Program-made: the position numbers and the translations under genes
Part shown: one piece after another, positions 9,404-17,656 of the stretch
How positions within the stretch are numbered: the first letter of the stretch is position 1
How the letters are laid out: each line of letters opens with the position of its first letter
Notes under the pieces: model-generated
The model's input: the letters and a program-made list of their open reading frames with translations, nothing else
The model's database searches: none
What the model was told of the DNA's origin: nothing
From: Allobrachymonas denitrificans DSM 15123
GTDB lineage: Bacteria > Pseudomonadota > Gammaproteobacteria > Burkholderiales > Burkholderiaceae_C
DNA: 64,000 bases
Reading direction: 5' to 3'
Assembly: GCF_900110225.1 (NCBI RefSeq)
Contig: NZ_FOCW01000001.1
Coordinates: 62,001 to 126,000 of the forward strand

Positions 9404-10246
9404 TCAGGCCTTCAATGATACATGCTGTGCCAGAGCGACATATTCCGCCACCGGCACTTCTTCGGCCCGGCGCTGCAGATCGAATTCACCGCCAAAGCCC
9501 TTGTCTTCCAGCCAGTGTCCCAGCGTATGGCGCAGCAGCTTGCGGCGCTGGCTGAAGGCCGATTGCACCAGCGAGCCAAACAGGGGCATGTCCAGCTCCG
9601 GCGGTTCGGCCAGCGGCACCATGCGCACCACGGCGCTGTTCACTTTGGGCGGCGGATCGAAGCTTTCCGGCGGCACGAACAGCACTTGCTCCATGGCGTA
9701 GCGCCACTGCAGCATCACGCTCAGGCGGCTGTAGTCGCCCTGTGCAGGCGTGGCCACCATGCGGTCGATCACTTCCTTCTGCAGCATGAAGTGCTGGTCC
9801 TGCACCACATCCACATGGTCCAGCAGGTGGAACAGGATGGGGGTGGAGATGTTGTAGGGCAGGTTGCCGACCACGCGCAGCTTCGGCCAGTCGCGCTCCA
9901 CCGCCAGCGCGGTGAAATCCACCTTGAGCACATCCGACTCGATCACGTCCAGCTGCGGATGCTGGCGCAGGCGGGCCGCCAGATCGCGATCCAGCTCGAT
10001 CACGGTCATGCGGCCGGCGCGCTCCACCAGCGGCTGCGTCAGCGCCGCCAGACCGGGGCCGATCTCGATCAGGCGCTCATCGGGCTGCGGATCGATGGCA
10101 CGCACGATGCCGTCGATGATGCCCTGGTCCTGCAGGAAGTTCTGGCCAAAGCGCTTGCGCGCCACATGGCCGCCACCGCCCGTGACCGGGCGCGGCTTAC
10201 GTGCACCCGCAGGCACACGCGAAGGGGAACGGCGCGAGAGGCTCAA
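9404..10246 (-). CDS. rsmA: 16S rRNA (adenine1518-N6/adenine1519-N6)-dimethyltransferase
   Basis: KsgA/RsmA dimethylates two adjacent adenines in the 3' hairpin of 16S rRNA late in 30S assembly. The SAM-binding segment [13 protein letters not shown] and catalytic motif NLPYNIS are intact, as is the [11 protein letters not shown] opening. The listed start is a TTG overlapping the surA stop codon (TTGA). It adds a basic, Gly-rich tail of nearly 30 residues before RKRF, so a downstream GTG near 10165 is a realistic alternative. The gene follows surA directly; pdxA, often found between them, is absent. Confidence 0.93.
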   Translation of the reverse strand: MSLSRRSPSRVPAGARKPRPVTGGGGHVARKRFGQNFLQDQGIIDGIVRAIDPQPDERLIEIGPGLAALTQPLVERAGRMTVIELDRDLAARLRQHPQLDVIESDVLKVDFTALAVERDWPKLRVVGNLPYNISTPILFHLLDHVDVVQDQHFMLQKEVIDRMVATPAQGDYSRLSVMLQWRYAMEQVLFVPPESFDPPPKVNSAVVRMVPLAEPPELDMPLFGSLVQSAFSQRRKLLRHTLGHWLEDKGFGGEFDLQRRAEEVPVAEYVALAQHVSLKA

Positions 10247-11307
10247 CGCGGCTCTGCCCGCATTTCGATGTAGGCGCGATTGCGGATCTCGTTTTCCCAG
10301 GCCTGCAGTGCCTGGGCGGCCTTGCGCTCGCGCAGGGCCGCACGAGCCACGGCAATCTGCTGCGCCTGGTTCATGGGCTCGGTGCGGCGCTCGATCAGCT
10401 GCACCAGATGCGCGCCGAATCGCGACAGGAAGGGCTGGCTCATCTGGCCGGGCTTGAGGCGGGCCAGTTCGGCTTCGAACTCCGGAACGAACTGGCCGGC
10501 AGGAGCCCAGCCCAGATCACCACCGGCACTGGCGCTGCCATCCTGCGAGATCTCGCGGGCGGCGGTGGCGAAGTCGGTCTTGCCGGAGGCGATGCTGCTG
10601 CGCACCGTGGCCAGTCGTGCCAGTGCCTGCTTTTCCGTCATGCCCTGGGCCGGACGCAGCAGGATATGGCGGGCATGGCTCTGGTCGGCGGTCAGGGTGG
10701 CGCCGGTCTTGCGCTGTTCTTCGCGCAGCAGGTCGAGGGCTTCGATGTCGCTGATGCGGGCCACTTCGGCATTGATGCGGGCATCGCGCACGCGCTCGAG
10801 CAGGATCTGGTCGAGCAGGCTCTGGCGGTACTGGCTGGCCGTGATGCCGCGCTCGGAAATGATGCGCTTGCGGAATTCTTCCACGCTCATCTTGCGGTCG
10901 CGCGCCAGGTTGGCCTCGATCTGGCGCAGCTCCTCGTCGCCGACGGTCATGCCGCTGTTGCGCGCTGAGAAGGTCGCGGCCTTCTGCAGGATCTCGTCAT
11001 TCAGGGCGCGGCGCAGCAGCGTGGCGCGATCCGGCACGGCCACCTTGTTGGCTGCAAGTTGCTGCGCCAGCATGCTGGCACGGCGGTTGACTTCGTGGTT
11101 GGTGACCGGTTCGCTGTTGACGATGGCCACGATGTAGTCGCCGCTGCGGCTGGACGCCTGGGGCGCCTTTTTCGTGGCGGCAGTCTTGGACTTGCCGGCG
11201 GTTTGTGCCTGAGCCGGCAGGGCTGCGGCCGACAAGCCGAGCAGAATGGCCAGGGTCAGGGCGCCGGAGCGGGCCAGGGCCGGAGATTGCTTCACGGTGG
11301 TTTTCAT
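10243..11307 (-). CDS. surA: Periplasmic chaperone/peptidyl-prolyl isomerase SurA, single parvulin domain
   Basis: SurA escorts unfolded outer-membrane proteins, including LptD, through the periplasm. The ATG at 11307 has a good ribosome site (AGGTGAT) and gives a 354-residue protein with a signal peptide cleaved near PAQAQ. An N-terminal SurA chaperone domain (about 45-165) is followed by one parvulin domain with HARHILL and [16 protein letters not shown], then a C-terminal helix. E. coli SurA (428 residues) has two parvulin domains; the one kept here resembles its second, active domain, and the first is missing. The gene lies 14 nt after lptD in the same operon. Confidence 0.93.
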   Translation of the reverse strand: MKTTVKQSPALARSGALTLAILLGLSAAALPAQAQTAGKSKTAATKKAPQASSRSGDYIVAIVNSEPVTNHEVNRRASMLAQQLAANKVAVPDRATLLRRALNDEILQKAATFSARNSGMTVGDEELRQIEANLARDRKMSVEEFRKRIISERGITASQYRQSLLDQILLERVRDARINAEVARISDIEALDLLREEQRKTGATLTADQSHARHILLRPAQGMTEKQALARLATVRSSIASGKTDFATAAREISQDGSASAGGDLGWAPAGQFVPEFEAELARLKPGQMSQPFLSRFGAHLVQLIERRTEPMNQAQQIAVARAALRERKAAQALQAWENEIRNRAYIEMRAEPR

Positions 11308-11321
11308 CGTGCCATCACCTT

Positions 11322-13760
11322 TCAGTTGTAATCGGCAAAGCGGCTGCGCTCGACCGTGCGGTCGCGCAGCAGCATGTAGTTGGGGACATTCTCGCGGAAA
11401 GTGCGGATCGGGCTGGAGCCGATGCGCGACAGGCCGACGAATTCGAGCTGGAACATGATCTTGTTGTCCATCTTGACGACCGGCAAGGCCTGCGTCTGCT
11501 GGCGGCGCAGGGCGATGCGGCCGATCCAGCAGCAGGCATCGTATTCCAGACCCAAGATGGAGTCGACCACGCGCCGGTCGGTGAGCGAGTAGTAGACGCG
11601 GCCGACCGAGTACCAGCGGCCGGGACCCTGTCCTAGGCCCGGACCGCGGTCCTCGCCCTTGTCGCCCCACAGGTCGTTGAGCGGCCACTGCCAGCCCACA
11701 TCCACCTGCTCGGACACGCCGCGCTGCAGGCGGTAGTTGGCCGAAATGGTGCGATACGGGCCGGGGCTATAGCTGGCACCCACCACGCTGCGGATGCTGC
11801 GCTTGCTCTCGGGATCCCACTGCACGCTGGCACGGGCATTCCACTTGGGGTTCCACTGGATGTTGCCGTCGAACAGCAGGTTGCTGAAGGAAAATTCGTT
11901 GGGCTTGTCGGCCGGGTTGAGCGTGACTTGGCGCGTCTTGAACTGCTTGCGGCCGGCGATGGTGAAACGGGCCAGCTCGGCGCCGTCGTCGGCATCGTAC
12001 AGGCGGCTGGTGAGGCCTGCGGTCACGGCCTGGGCATCGGCAATACGGTCATCGCCCGAGAACGGGTTGGCGCTGAAGATGCTGGCCAGGTTGAAGTCCT
12101 TGAGCGAACTGTCGTACACCGGAAGGAAGCTCTGGTCCTTGTACGGGGTGTAGGCGTAGAACAGGCGTGGCTCCAGCGTCTGCTGTACCTTGCGGCCGAA
12201 CAGGGTGGTGTCGCGTTCGAACACCAGGCCGCTGTCCACCGTGACGGTAGGCAGCACGCGACTGGCAGACGTGGCACCGTTGGTCATAGGAGAGTCGGTC
12301 TGGTACTGCGTGGCGTGCAGTTGCAGCGACGGTGTGACATAGCCCCAGGGACGGATCCACGGGTAACTCAGCTGGCCCACGGCATAGCCGCGGGTACCGT
12401 TGGGATAGCCGGTTAATTCGGGGCGCGACTTGAACCGCGTCACGTCCAGATCCAGCGACAGGTCGAAGCCGTTCAGGTCGGTGCGGGCATAACGCGCATG
12501 CGCCTGCGGCAGCTTGTCGAACGGCGGGATGATGATGTCCGGTTCCTGCAGGGTCTGCCAGCGCTGGTGTGTGACATAGGCGGACCAGTGGCCCAGCCCC
12601 CAGCTGAGCGTTGCCGTGCTGGGCAGTACGCGCTCCGTCAGATTGGTGTAGCTCTGGCTCATGTCGCGGAAATCGCGCCAGTAGTTGTCGTCGCTCACGC
12701 GGCGCATGTCCAGGTTCAGGCCGAATGTCCCCCAGTTGGTGGTCGGAATCGCCTGCGTGTGGGCCAGTTGGTAGCGCCAGCGCTCCATGTCGCGCAGCTT
12801 GTCGCTCGGCATGTAGTTGGCATCGATCTGGCCGCTATAGCTGTTCTCCAGATAGCGGAACTGGCCGTACAGGTCGATGCCGCGCTTGCCGATGATGGTG
12901 GGCGTGAGCGTGGCGTCGCGGTTGGGGGCGATGTCCACGTAATAGGGCTGTGCATATTCCAGCCCGCTGGTGCTGCTGTAGGACACAGTGGGCGGGAGCA
13001 GGCCGGAGCGGCGCTTTTCCGACAGCGGAAAACCCACGCCTCCTGGCAGCGGCACGATGGGCACGCCATAGAACACCAGTGCCCCGTCCTCGACATAGCC
13101 CTCGTCCTGCTCGGTGTCGATCACCAGACGCTTGCCGCGCACATACCAGGCCGGATTCGACTCCCCCGGTTTGCGCGTATCGGCGCGGCAGGTGGTGTAG
13201 ATACCGTTGTGCGCCACGCTGTGCTGGTCGTCGAGGAACTCGATCCTGCTGGCTGTGCCGGTGCCGCCGGTCTGGAGAATGGAATAGCTGACGTTGTCGA
13301 AGCCACCCTGGAAGGAGTCCATCTGCAGTTGCAGCCTGTCGCCACGGTAGACATTGCCTTCGCGGTTGATGTAGACCTTGCCGGTGGCAGTGACGGTATC
13401 GGTGGGCTGGTGGTAGTGGAGCGTCTCGCTCTTGATCACACTGCCGGGCTGGCGCAGTTCGGCATCGCCGGTGGCGGTCAGCTCATAATCCATCTGGCCA
13501 TCGATGCGGTTGGCATGGATGATGGTGGTGTTCTGGCCGGCGGCGGTTGGCGGTACCTTTTCGTCCAGCCAGGGGCTGGATTGCAGGGAGAGGGGGGCGC
13601 TTTGCGTGCCGGGCAACGATGCGTCGGGCTGAGTCTGTGCCTGCACCGGAGCGGCAGCCAGGCTGGCACACAACACAAGGGCTCCGGCGGCCACGGGCGT
13701 CAGGGTGCGCCGGCTACCGTTGGCGCGCAATGCTGCGCGGCCGCGGGCCGGGGAAGCCAT
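11322..13760 (-). CDS. lptD: LPS-assembly protein LptD (outer-membrane translocon)
   Basis: Beta-barrel component of the LptDE translocon that inserts lipopolysaccharide into the outer leaflet. With the ATG at 13760 the protein has 812 residues: a signal peptide ending near APVQAQ, a periplasmic OstA/LptA-like beta-jellyroll (about 90-220), then a long LptD barrel rich in aromatic beta-strands. The frame continues upstream to 14009, but those residues are unlike a signal peptide. The start has no strong ribosome site, so the exact position is uncertain. It is followed by surA, whose product helps fold it, and diverges from the AmgK-like kinase gene, an arrangement known in proteobacteria. Confidence 0.95.
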   Translation of the reverse strand: MASPARGRAALRANGSRRTLTPVAAGALVLCASLAAAPVQAQTQPDASLPGTQSAPLSLQSSPWLDEKVPPTAAGQNTTIIHANRIDGQMDYELTATGDAELRQPGSVIKSETLHYHQPTDTVTATGKVYINREGNVYRGDRLQLQMDSFQGGFDNVSYSILQTGGTGTASRIEFLDDQHSVAHNGIYTTCRADTRKPGESNPAWYVRGKRLVIDTEQDEGYVEDGALVFYGVPIVPLPGGVGFPLSEKRRSGLLPPTVSYSSTSGLEYAQPYYVDIAPNRDATLTPTIIGKRGIDLYGQFRYLENSYSGQIDANYMPSDKLRDMERWRYQLAHTQAIPTTNWGTFGLNLDMRRVSDDNYWRDFRDMSQSYTNLTERVLPSTATLSWGLGHWSAYVTHQRWQTLQEPDIIIPPFDKLPQAHARYARTDLNGFDLSLDLDVTRFKSRPELTGYPNGTRGYAVGQLSYPWIRPWGYVTPSLQLHATQYQTDSPMTNGATSASRVLPTVTVDSGLVFERDTTLFGRKVQQTLEPRLFYAYTPYKDQSFLPVYDSSLKDFNLASIFSANPFSGDDRIADAQAVTAGLTSRLYDADDGAELARFTIAGRKQFKTRQVTLNPADKPNEFSFSNLLFDGNIQWNPKWNARASVQWDPESKRSIRSVVGASYSPGPYRTISANYRLQRGVSEQVDVGWQWPLNDLWGDKGEDRGPGLGQGPGRWYSVGRVYYSLTDRRVVDSILGLEYDACCWIGRIALRRQQTQALPVVKMDNKIMFQLEFVGLSRIGSSPIRTFRENVPNYMLLRDRTVERSRFADYN

Positions 13761-14077
13761 GCCGGATGGCTGGGACGAGTGCTGAAGCAAAACCACGCGT
13801 TTCCTGTCTTGACGAGGAAGACCGTGCCGCCAAGTCCGGCCACGGTCTGCCAAGGATCCGGACAGCATGCCCAGACTCCTGCAAATCCTGCCATTTTGCC
13901 AGCCAAACCCGACCCTTGCCCAGAAAGCCCCAAGCGAAAATGTTGCAGAGTACGTGTTCGGTGGCGGAATGCCGGGTTTCAGGTGCTCACCGGCAGGGCA
14001 TGGCTGCATACAATGGCAACTTGAGCCCGCCCCGGCCGGGTGGCGTGGCTGCTGTTTTCTCCGTTTCCTGTCGTCCC
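13761..14077. other. Divergent promoter region between lptD and the AmgK-like kinase gene
   Basis: This 317-nt region separates two divergent genes and should hold promoters for both. A TACAAT (14009-14014) is a possible -10 for the plus-strand gene, but I found no good -35 for it. No additional gene is convincing; the open frames running through it are upstream extensions of the two flanking genes. Confidence 0.45.
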
Positions 14078-15166
14078 ATGTCCCTCGCGTCTTCTCCCTC
14101 GTCCGTCAGCTGGGCCGATCCCGCCCGTGCTTCCCTGTTTGATGCCTGGATGGCCAGCGTGGCCCCGCGCCACGGCCTGCAGCCGGACACGCTGCAGATC
14201 GCCAGCGCCGACGCCAGCTTCCGCCGTTATCTGCGCATCCAGGGGGCGGCCGGGCAGCCGTCCCGCATCATCATGGACGCGCCGCCCGAGAAGGAAAACT
14301 GCCATCCCTTCGTGCATGTGGCGCGGCTGATGGAGGAAGCCGGCCTGCATGCACCGCGCGTGCTGGAGTGGGACGAAACCAACGGCTTCATGCTGCTCAC
14401 CGACCTCGGGGACGCCACCATGATGAGCGCCCTCGACCCCGAGCAGCCCGAGGCGGCGCAGCCGCACTACCTGCGGGCGCTGGATGTGCTGCTGCCCTGG
14501 CAGCTGGCCTCGCGACCGGAGGTGCTGCCGCCCTATGACGAGGCGCTGCTGCGCCGCGAGCTGCAGCTGTTCCCCGAGTGGTATGTGGCGCAGCACCGCC
14601 AGCACCAGCTCACGCCCGAGCAGCATCAGGTGCTGCAATCCACGTTCGACCTGATCGTGCAGCGCAATCTGGCCGCGCCGCAGGTGTACGTGCACCGCGA
14701 CTTCATGCCGCGCAACCTGATGCTGGGCGATGCGCCCGGCAAGCCACTGGGTGTGCTCGACTTCCAGGATGCCGTCTACGGCCCGATTACCTACGACATC
14801 GCCAGCCTGATGCGCGATGCCTTCATCAGCTGGGACGAAGATCTGGTGCTGGATGTGACCATCCGCTACTGGGAGCGCGCCCGCAAGGCCGGCCTGATGG
14901 ATTTCGAGGACTGGCATGCCGACTTCGGCGCCTTCTACCGCGCGGTGGAATGGATGGCACTGCAGCGCCACCTCAAGGTGGCGGGCATCTTTGCGCGCCT
15001 CACGCTGCGGGATGGCAAGGAGAAATACCTGGCCGATGCACCACGCTTCATCCACTACATCCGCAGCACCGCGCGCCGTTACCGCGAACTGGCTCCGCTG
15101 CTCAAGCTGGTGGATGACATCGAGGGCACCCAGGACGTGACGGGCTATGCGTTCGGCCGGGTCTGA
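14078..15166 (+). CDS. amgK: AmgK-like sugar kinase (aminoglycoside phosphotransferase fold)
   Basis: Probable anomeric N-acetylmuramate/N-acetylglucosamine 1-kinase of the cell-wall recycling pathway. The 362-residue protein has the phosphotransferase fold: catalytic loop YVHRDFMPRNLML, metal-binding segment GVLDFQDAVYGP and a C-terminal helical lobe. The assignment to AmgK rather than another kinase rests on the divergent position beside lptD, which is typical for amgK. The usual partner murU (nucleotidyltransferase) is not downstream; rsmE follows after 105 nt instead. The ATG at 14078 is chosen by length; upstream in-frame sequence runs antisense to lptD. Confidence 0.78.
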   Translation: MSLASSPSSVSWADPARASLFDAWMASVAPRHGLQPDTLQIASADASFRRYLRIQGAAGQPSRIIMDAPPEKENCHPFVHVARLMEEAGLHAPRVLEWDETNGFMLLTDLGDATMMSALDPEQPEAAQPHYLRALDVLLPWQLASRPEVLPPYDEALLRRELQLFPEWYVAQHRQHQLTPEQHQVLQSTFDLIVQRNLAAPQVYVHRDFMPRNLMLGDAPGKPLGVLDFQDAVYGPITYDIASLMRDAFISWDEDLVLDVTIRYWERARKAGLMDFEDWHADFGAFYRAVEWMALQRHLKVAGIFARLTLRDGKEKYLADAPRFIHYIRSTARRYRELAPLLKLVDDIEGTQDVTGYAFGRV

Positions 15167-15271
15167 GACGGTGCGCGTCCCGTTGTGGGTAGCAGGAGCA
15201 CGCGGCCCTCTGCAACGCATGGACATGCCGCAGCCCGCGTCCAGGCAGCCTGCCCGGGGAGGCGCCTGACC

Positions 15272-16036
15272 ATGCCGCGCTTTCACTGCCCGGTGCCGCT
15301 GGCCGAGGGCGATACGCTCAGTCTGCCCGCTGGCGCTGCCCGTCATGTGCAGGTGCTGCGCATGCAGCCGGGCGATGCCATCACCCTGTTCCATGGCGGA
15401 CTTGCGGCCCATCTGCTTGCCGGACAGCCGCGCCCGTCCTATGCACAGGGCAGTTTCGAGGCCGTCATCACACGCATGGGGCGCAGCGAGGTCGAAGTAC
15501 GCGTCGGCGCACAGCATGACGTGAATGAGTCGCCTGTTCCGCGCGTGCACCTGCTCAGCGGCGTGCCGGCCAACGACCGCATGGACTGGCTGGTGGAAAA
15601 GGCCGCCGAGCTGGGCGTGGCCAGCATCCGCCCGCTGATGACCGAGCGCAGCGTGCTGCGCCTCAAGGGCGAACGCGCCGAGAAGAAGCAGGCACACTGG
15701 CAGGCCGTCGCAGTATCCGCCTGCGAGCAGTCGGGCCGCACGCGGGTGCCGGAAGTGCATCCTGTCAGTACGCTGGCCGAAGGCGTGCAGGGTGCAGACA
15801 AGAGTGCGATGCGCTGGGTGTTGTCGCTCAGCGAAGGCAGCCAGCCGCTGGCAGCGCTGTTGCAGGCCGGCATGCCGGAGGATGTCTATCTGCTCTCCGG
15901 TCCGGAAGGGGGGCTGAGTACGGCCGAGGAAGCGTTGGCAATCGCGCAGGGCTTTCTGCCGCTGTCGCTGGGCCGCCATGTGCTGCGTGCCGAAACGGCG
16001 CCGCTGGCTGCCCTGGCCTGCCTGATGCTGCGCTAG
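15272..16036 (+). CDS. rsmE: 16S rRNA (uracil1498-N3)-methyltransferase
   Basis: RsmE (SPOUT superfamily) methylates U1498 of 16S rRNA. The ATG at 15272 follows a GGGGAGG ribosome site and gives 254 residues, normal for the family; an upstream GTG frame adds non-family residues. The N-terminal PUA-like domain starts MPRFHCPVPL. The SPOUT domain shows VEKAAELGVASIRPLMTERS, SACEQSGRTRVPE, the knot loop LSGPEGGLS and the terminal LGRHVLRAETAPLAAL. It is followed by a hairpin terminator and convergent to a small YdcH-family gene. Confidence 0.95.
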   Translation: MPRFHCPVPLAEGDTLSLPAGAARHVQVLRMQPGDAITLFHGGLAAHLLAGQPRPSYAQGSFEAVITRMGRSEVEVRVGAQHDVNESPVPRVHLLSGVPANDRMDWLVEKAAELGVASIRPLMTERSVLRLKGERAEKKQAHWQAVAVSACEQSGRTRVPEVHPVSTLAEGVQGADKSAMRWVLSLSEGSQPLAALLQAGMPEDVYLLSGPEGGLSTAEEALAIAQGFLPLSLGRHVLRAETAPLAALACLMLR

Positions 16037-16050
16037 GCCGGAAAACGACA

Positions 16051-16071
16051 ATGCCCGCACGGGGCGGGCAT
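16051..16071. terminator. Hairpin terminator between convergent rsmE and ydcH-like genes
   Basis: ATGCCCGC (16051-16058) pairs perfectly with GCGGGCAT (16064-16071) around a 5-nt loop. On the minus strand the stem is followed by a moderately T-rich stretch. No T-tract follows on the plus strand, so it is best read as serving the minus-strand gene and perhaps both. Confidence 0.6.
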
Positions 16072-16093
16072 CATTGGCCGGAAAGGGCGGGGC

Positions 16094-16315
16094 TCAGGCC
16101 TTGCCGTCTGCCTTGCGCAGGATCTGGTAGAGCTCGTCCTTGATCATCAGCTTCTGCTTTTTCAGGGTTTCGATTTCCTCATGCGTGGCATGCTCGATAT
16201 GGGCTTCCATGTTCTTGATCTTGTGGTCCAGCTCGTTGTGCTTTTCGAACAGACGGTCGAAGTGAGCGTCTTCCATCTTGAGCTGGGAAATCAGGTCGCG
16301 GTATTCGGGAAACAT
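16094..16315 (-). CDS. YdcH family (DUF465) small coiled-coil protein
   Basis: 73-residue, strongly charged, helical protein of the YdcH/DUF465 family, whose function is unknown. The family pattern is visible in FPEYRDLISQLK, a central HNELDHKIKNMEAH and the C-terminal LKKQKLMIKDELYQIL. It has no signal peptide or membrane span and is probably a cytoplasmic helical hairpin. It is convergent with rsmE; the next gene upstream on the same strand is another small protein 150 nt away. Confidence 0.88.
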   Translation of the reverse strand: MFPEYRDLISQLKMEDAHFDRLFEKHNELDHKIKNMEAHIEHATHEEIETLKKQKLMIKDELYQILRKADGKA

Positions 16316-16465
16316 GGGTATGGTCCTCTTGGAGTGGGTATGGGCACTGATCAGGCCACGTTGCCTGCTGCCTTTGTGTTACTGCAGGTAACCAGCCGTC
16401 ATGTCTCCAGTATAAGCGAGCCGGACGCGTGCGGCGAGAGGGGGCGCCGCAGGAAATTGCCGTGC

Positions 16466-16633
16466 TCAGGTGCGCAGCTTGCGCTCTTCGCTGGCATGGG
16501 CCGCTTCATCGCGTGCCACGTTCTTGCGCACAAAGAAGAACAGCCAGGCCGCCATCACCACGATGAAACCGATGGTGAAAAGGGTCAGCAGGCCGATGTC
16601 GGTGGCAAACAGTTCGCGCATGAGCACATCCAT
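16466..16633 (-). CDS. Small single-span membrane protein, DUF3149 type
   Basis: A 55-residue protein beginning MDVLMRELFATDIGLLTLF, preceded by a good ribosome site (GGGAGAG). One hydrophobic span (about residues 14-36, FTIGFIVVMAAWLFFFV) is followed by a basic-acidic cytoplasmic tail ending RKLRT. The pattern of a short amphipathic start, one span and an FFxRK exit matches DUF3149 proteins of betaproteobacteria as I recall them. The function is unknown. A candidate FNR-type palindrome lies about 60 nt upstream of its start. Confidence 0.72.
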   Translation of the reverse strand: MDVLMRELFATDIGLLTLFTIGFIVVMAAWLFFFVRKNVARDEAAHASEERKLRT

Positions 16634-16693
16634 GGAACTCTCCCATTCAGATTACAAACATAGGCATTGGGCCCGAGATCGCTGCTGCAGCGT

Positions 16694-16707
16694 TTGACAC
16701 AAGTCAA
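16694..16707. promoter_or_regulatory. FNR/Anr-like palindrome TTGAC-N4-GTCAA
   Basis: A 14-nt perfect palindrome with the length and spacing of an FNR box (TTGAT-N4-ATCAA), differing only at the two inner symmetric positions. It lies 61-74 nt upstream of the start of the small membrane protein on the minus strand, a normal distance for activation, and beyond the end of the hydrolase gene. Confidence 0.45.
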
Positions 16708-16758
16708 CAGCCGTCGGGATTGCAGGCTCCACAGTGGCTTGTGCCACAGTTGCATGAC

Positions 16759-17586
16759 CTAGAAATGACGGTCCAGCCAGGCATGCAGGCAGGCAAACGC
16801 TGCGTTCCGCACCGCAGGCAGCTCATGGAACAGTTCGTGCCCGCAGTCGCTCCAGCTGTGGGCCTGCACCACGCCCGGCGGTGCGAGGCTGGCCAGGGCG
16901 CGGCTGCCTGCCGCATCCACAAAGGCATCCGGATCGGCATACAGCAGCAGGGTGGGCGTCTGCCAGCGGGAGGCCTGCTGCAGCGTGGCCGGGCCTTCGC
17001 GCAGCAGGAAGGCGGTCAGGCTGGCCGAGATGCGGTCGTGCACCAGCGGATCGGCCAGATAGTCGCGGACCACTTGCGGATCGTGCGAGAGCTGCTCCGG
17101 CGGCAGGCCGTTGGGGAGGTTCAGGTGCGGTGCCACCCGGCCCAGCCAGTGCAGCAGGGGGTGGTAGCGCCGGGGAATGTGCGTGGCCAGCGCCGGCGAG
17201 GACAACAGCAGGCCCTGCACCGTTCCGGCCGTCTGCTGGCAGGCCCAGCGCGCCGCCACCAGGCCGCCCAGGCTGTGGCCACAGAGCAGCAGCGGGGTAC
17301 GTGCGCCCCACTGCTGGCGTGCGCCGTCGATGATGCCGCCCAGATCCTGCAGCAGCTGTCCGGGCTGGAGCAGGTCGCCCCGCTTTCCCGGTGAAGCGCC
17401 ATGGCCATGGTGGTCGTAGCTGCGCACGGCAAAGCCCGCCTCGACCAGCTGCCGGGCCAGCGTCGCCTGCCGGCCGGAATGCTCGCCCAGGCCATGCACC
17501 AGCACGGCCATGCCGCGCAGGGCCCGGCCGGATGGCAGCGGCCAGTCGCGCAGATGCAGTCGGGAAGGGGAGGAGGTATCAGGCAC
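16759..17586 (-). CDS. Alpha/beta hydrolase, monoacylglycerol lipase type
   Basis: Serine hydrolase of the Hydrolase_4/monoglyceride-lipase family. Visible are the oxyanion strand AVLVHGLGEHSGR, the following YDHHGHGASPGKRG, the nucleophile elbow GHSLGG, the acid region LLYADPDAFVD and the catalytic His in SDCGHELFHE. About 275 residues from a GTG at 17586. The open frame extends to 17694, but an ATG there would overlap the start of the divergent sensor kinase, so the shorter form is preferred with moderate confidence. No signal peptide is apparent. Its substrate is probably a lipid ester or monoacylglycerol. Confidence 0.87.
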   Translation of the reverse strand: MPDTSSPSRLHLRDWPLPSGRALRGMAVLVHGLGEHSGRQATLARQLVEAGFAVRSYDHHGHGASPGKRGDLLQPGQLLQDLGGIIDGARQQWGARTPLLLCGHSLGGLVAARWACQQTAGTVQGLLLSSPALATHIPRRYHPLLHWLGRVAPHLNLPNGLPPEQLSHDPQVVRDYLADPLVHDRISASLTAFLLREGPATLQQASRWQTPTLLLYADPDAFVDAAGSRALASLAPPGVVQAHSWSDCGHELFHELPAVRNAAFACLHAWLDRHF

Positions 17587-17656
17587 GGTGGAAAGAAAGT
17601 GACAATGCGATTGTTTCCTACACGACAGGCGCCGCCTGCCGTGCACAATTGGTTGC

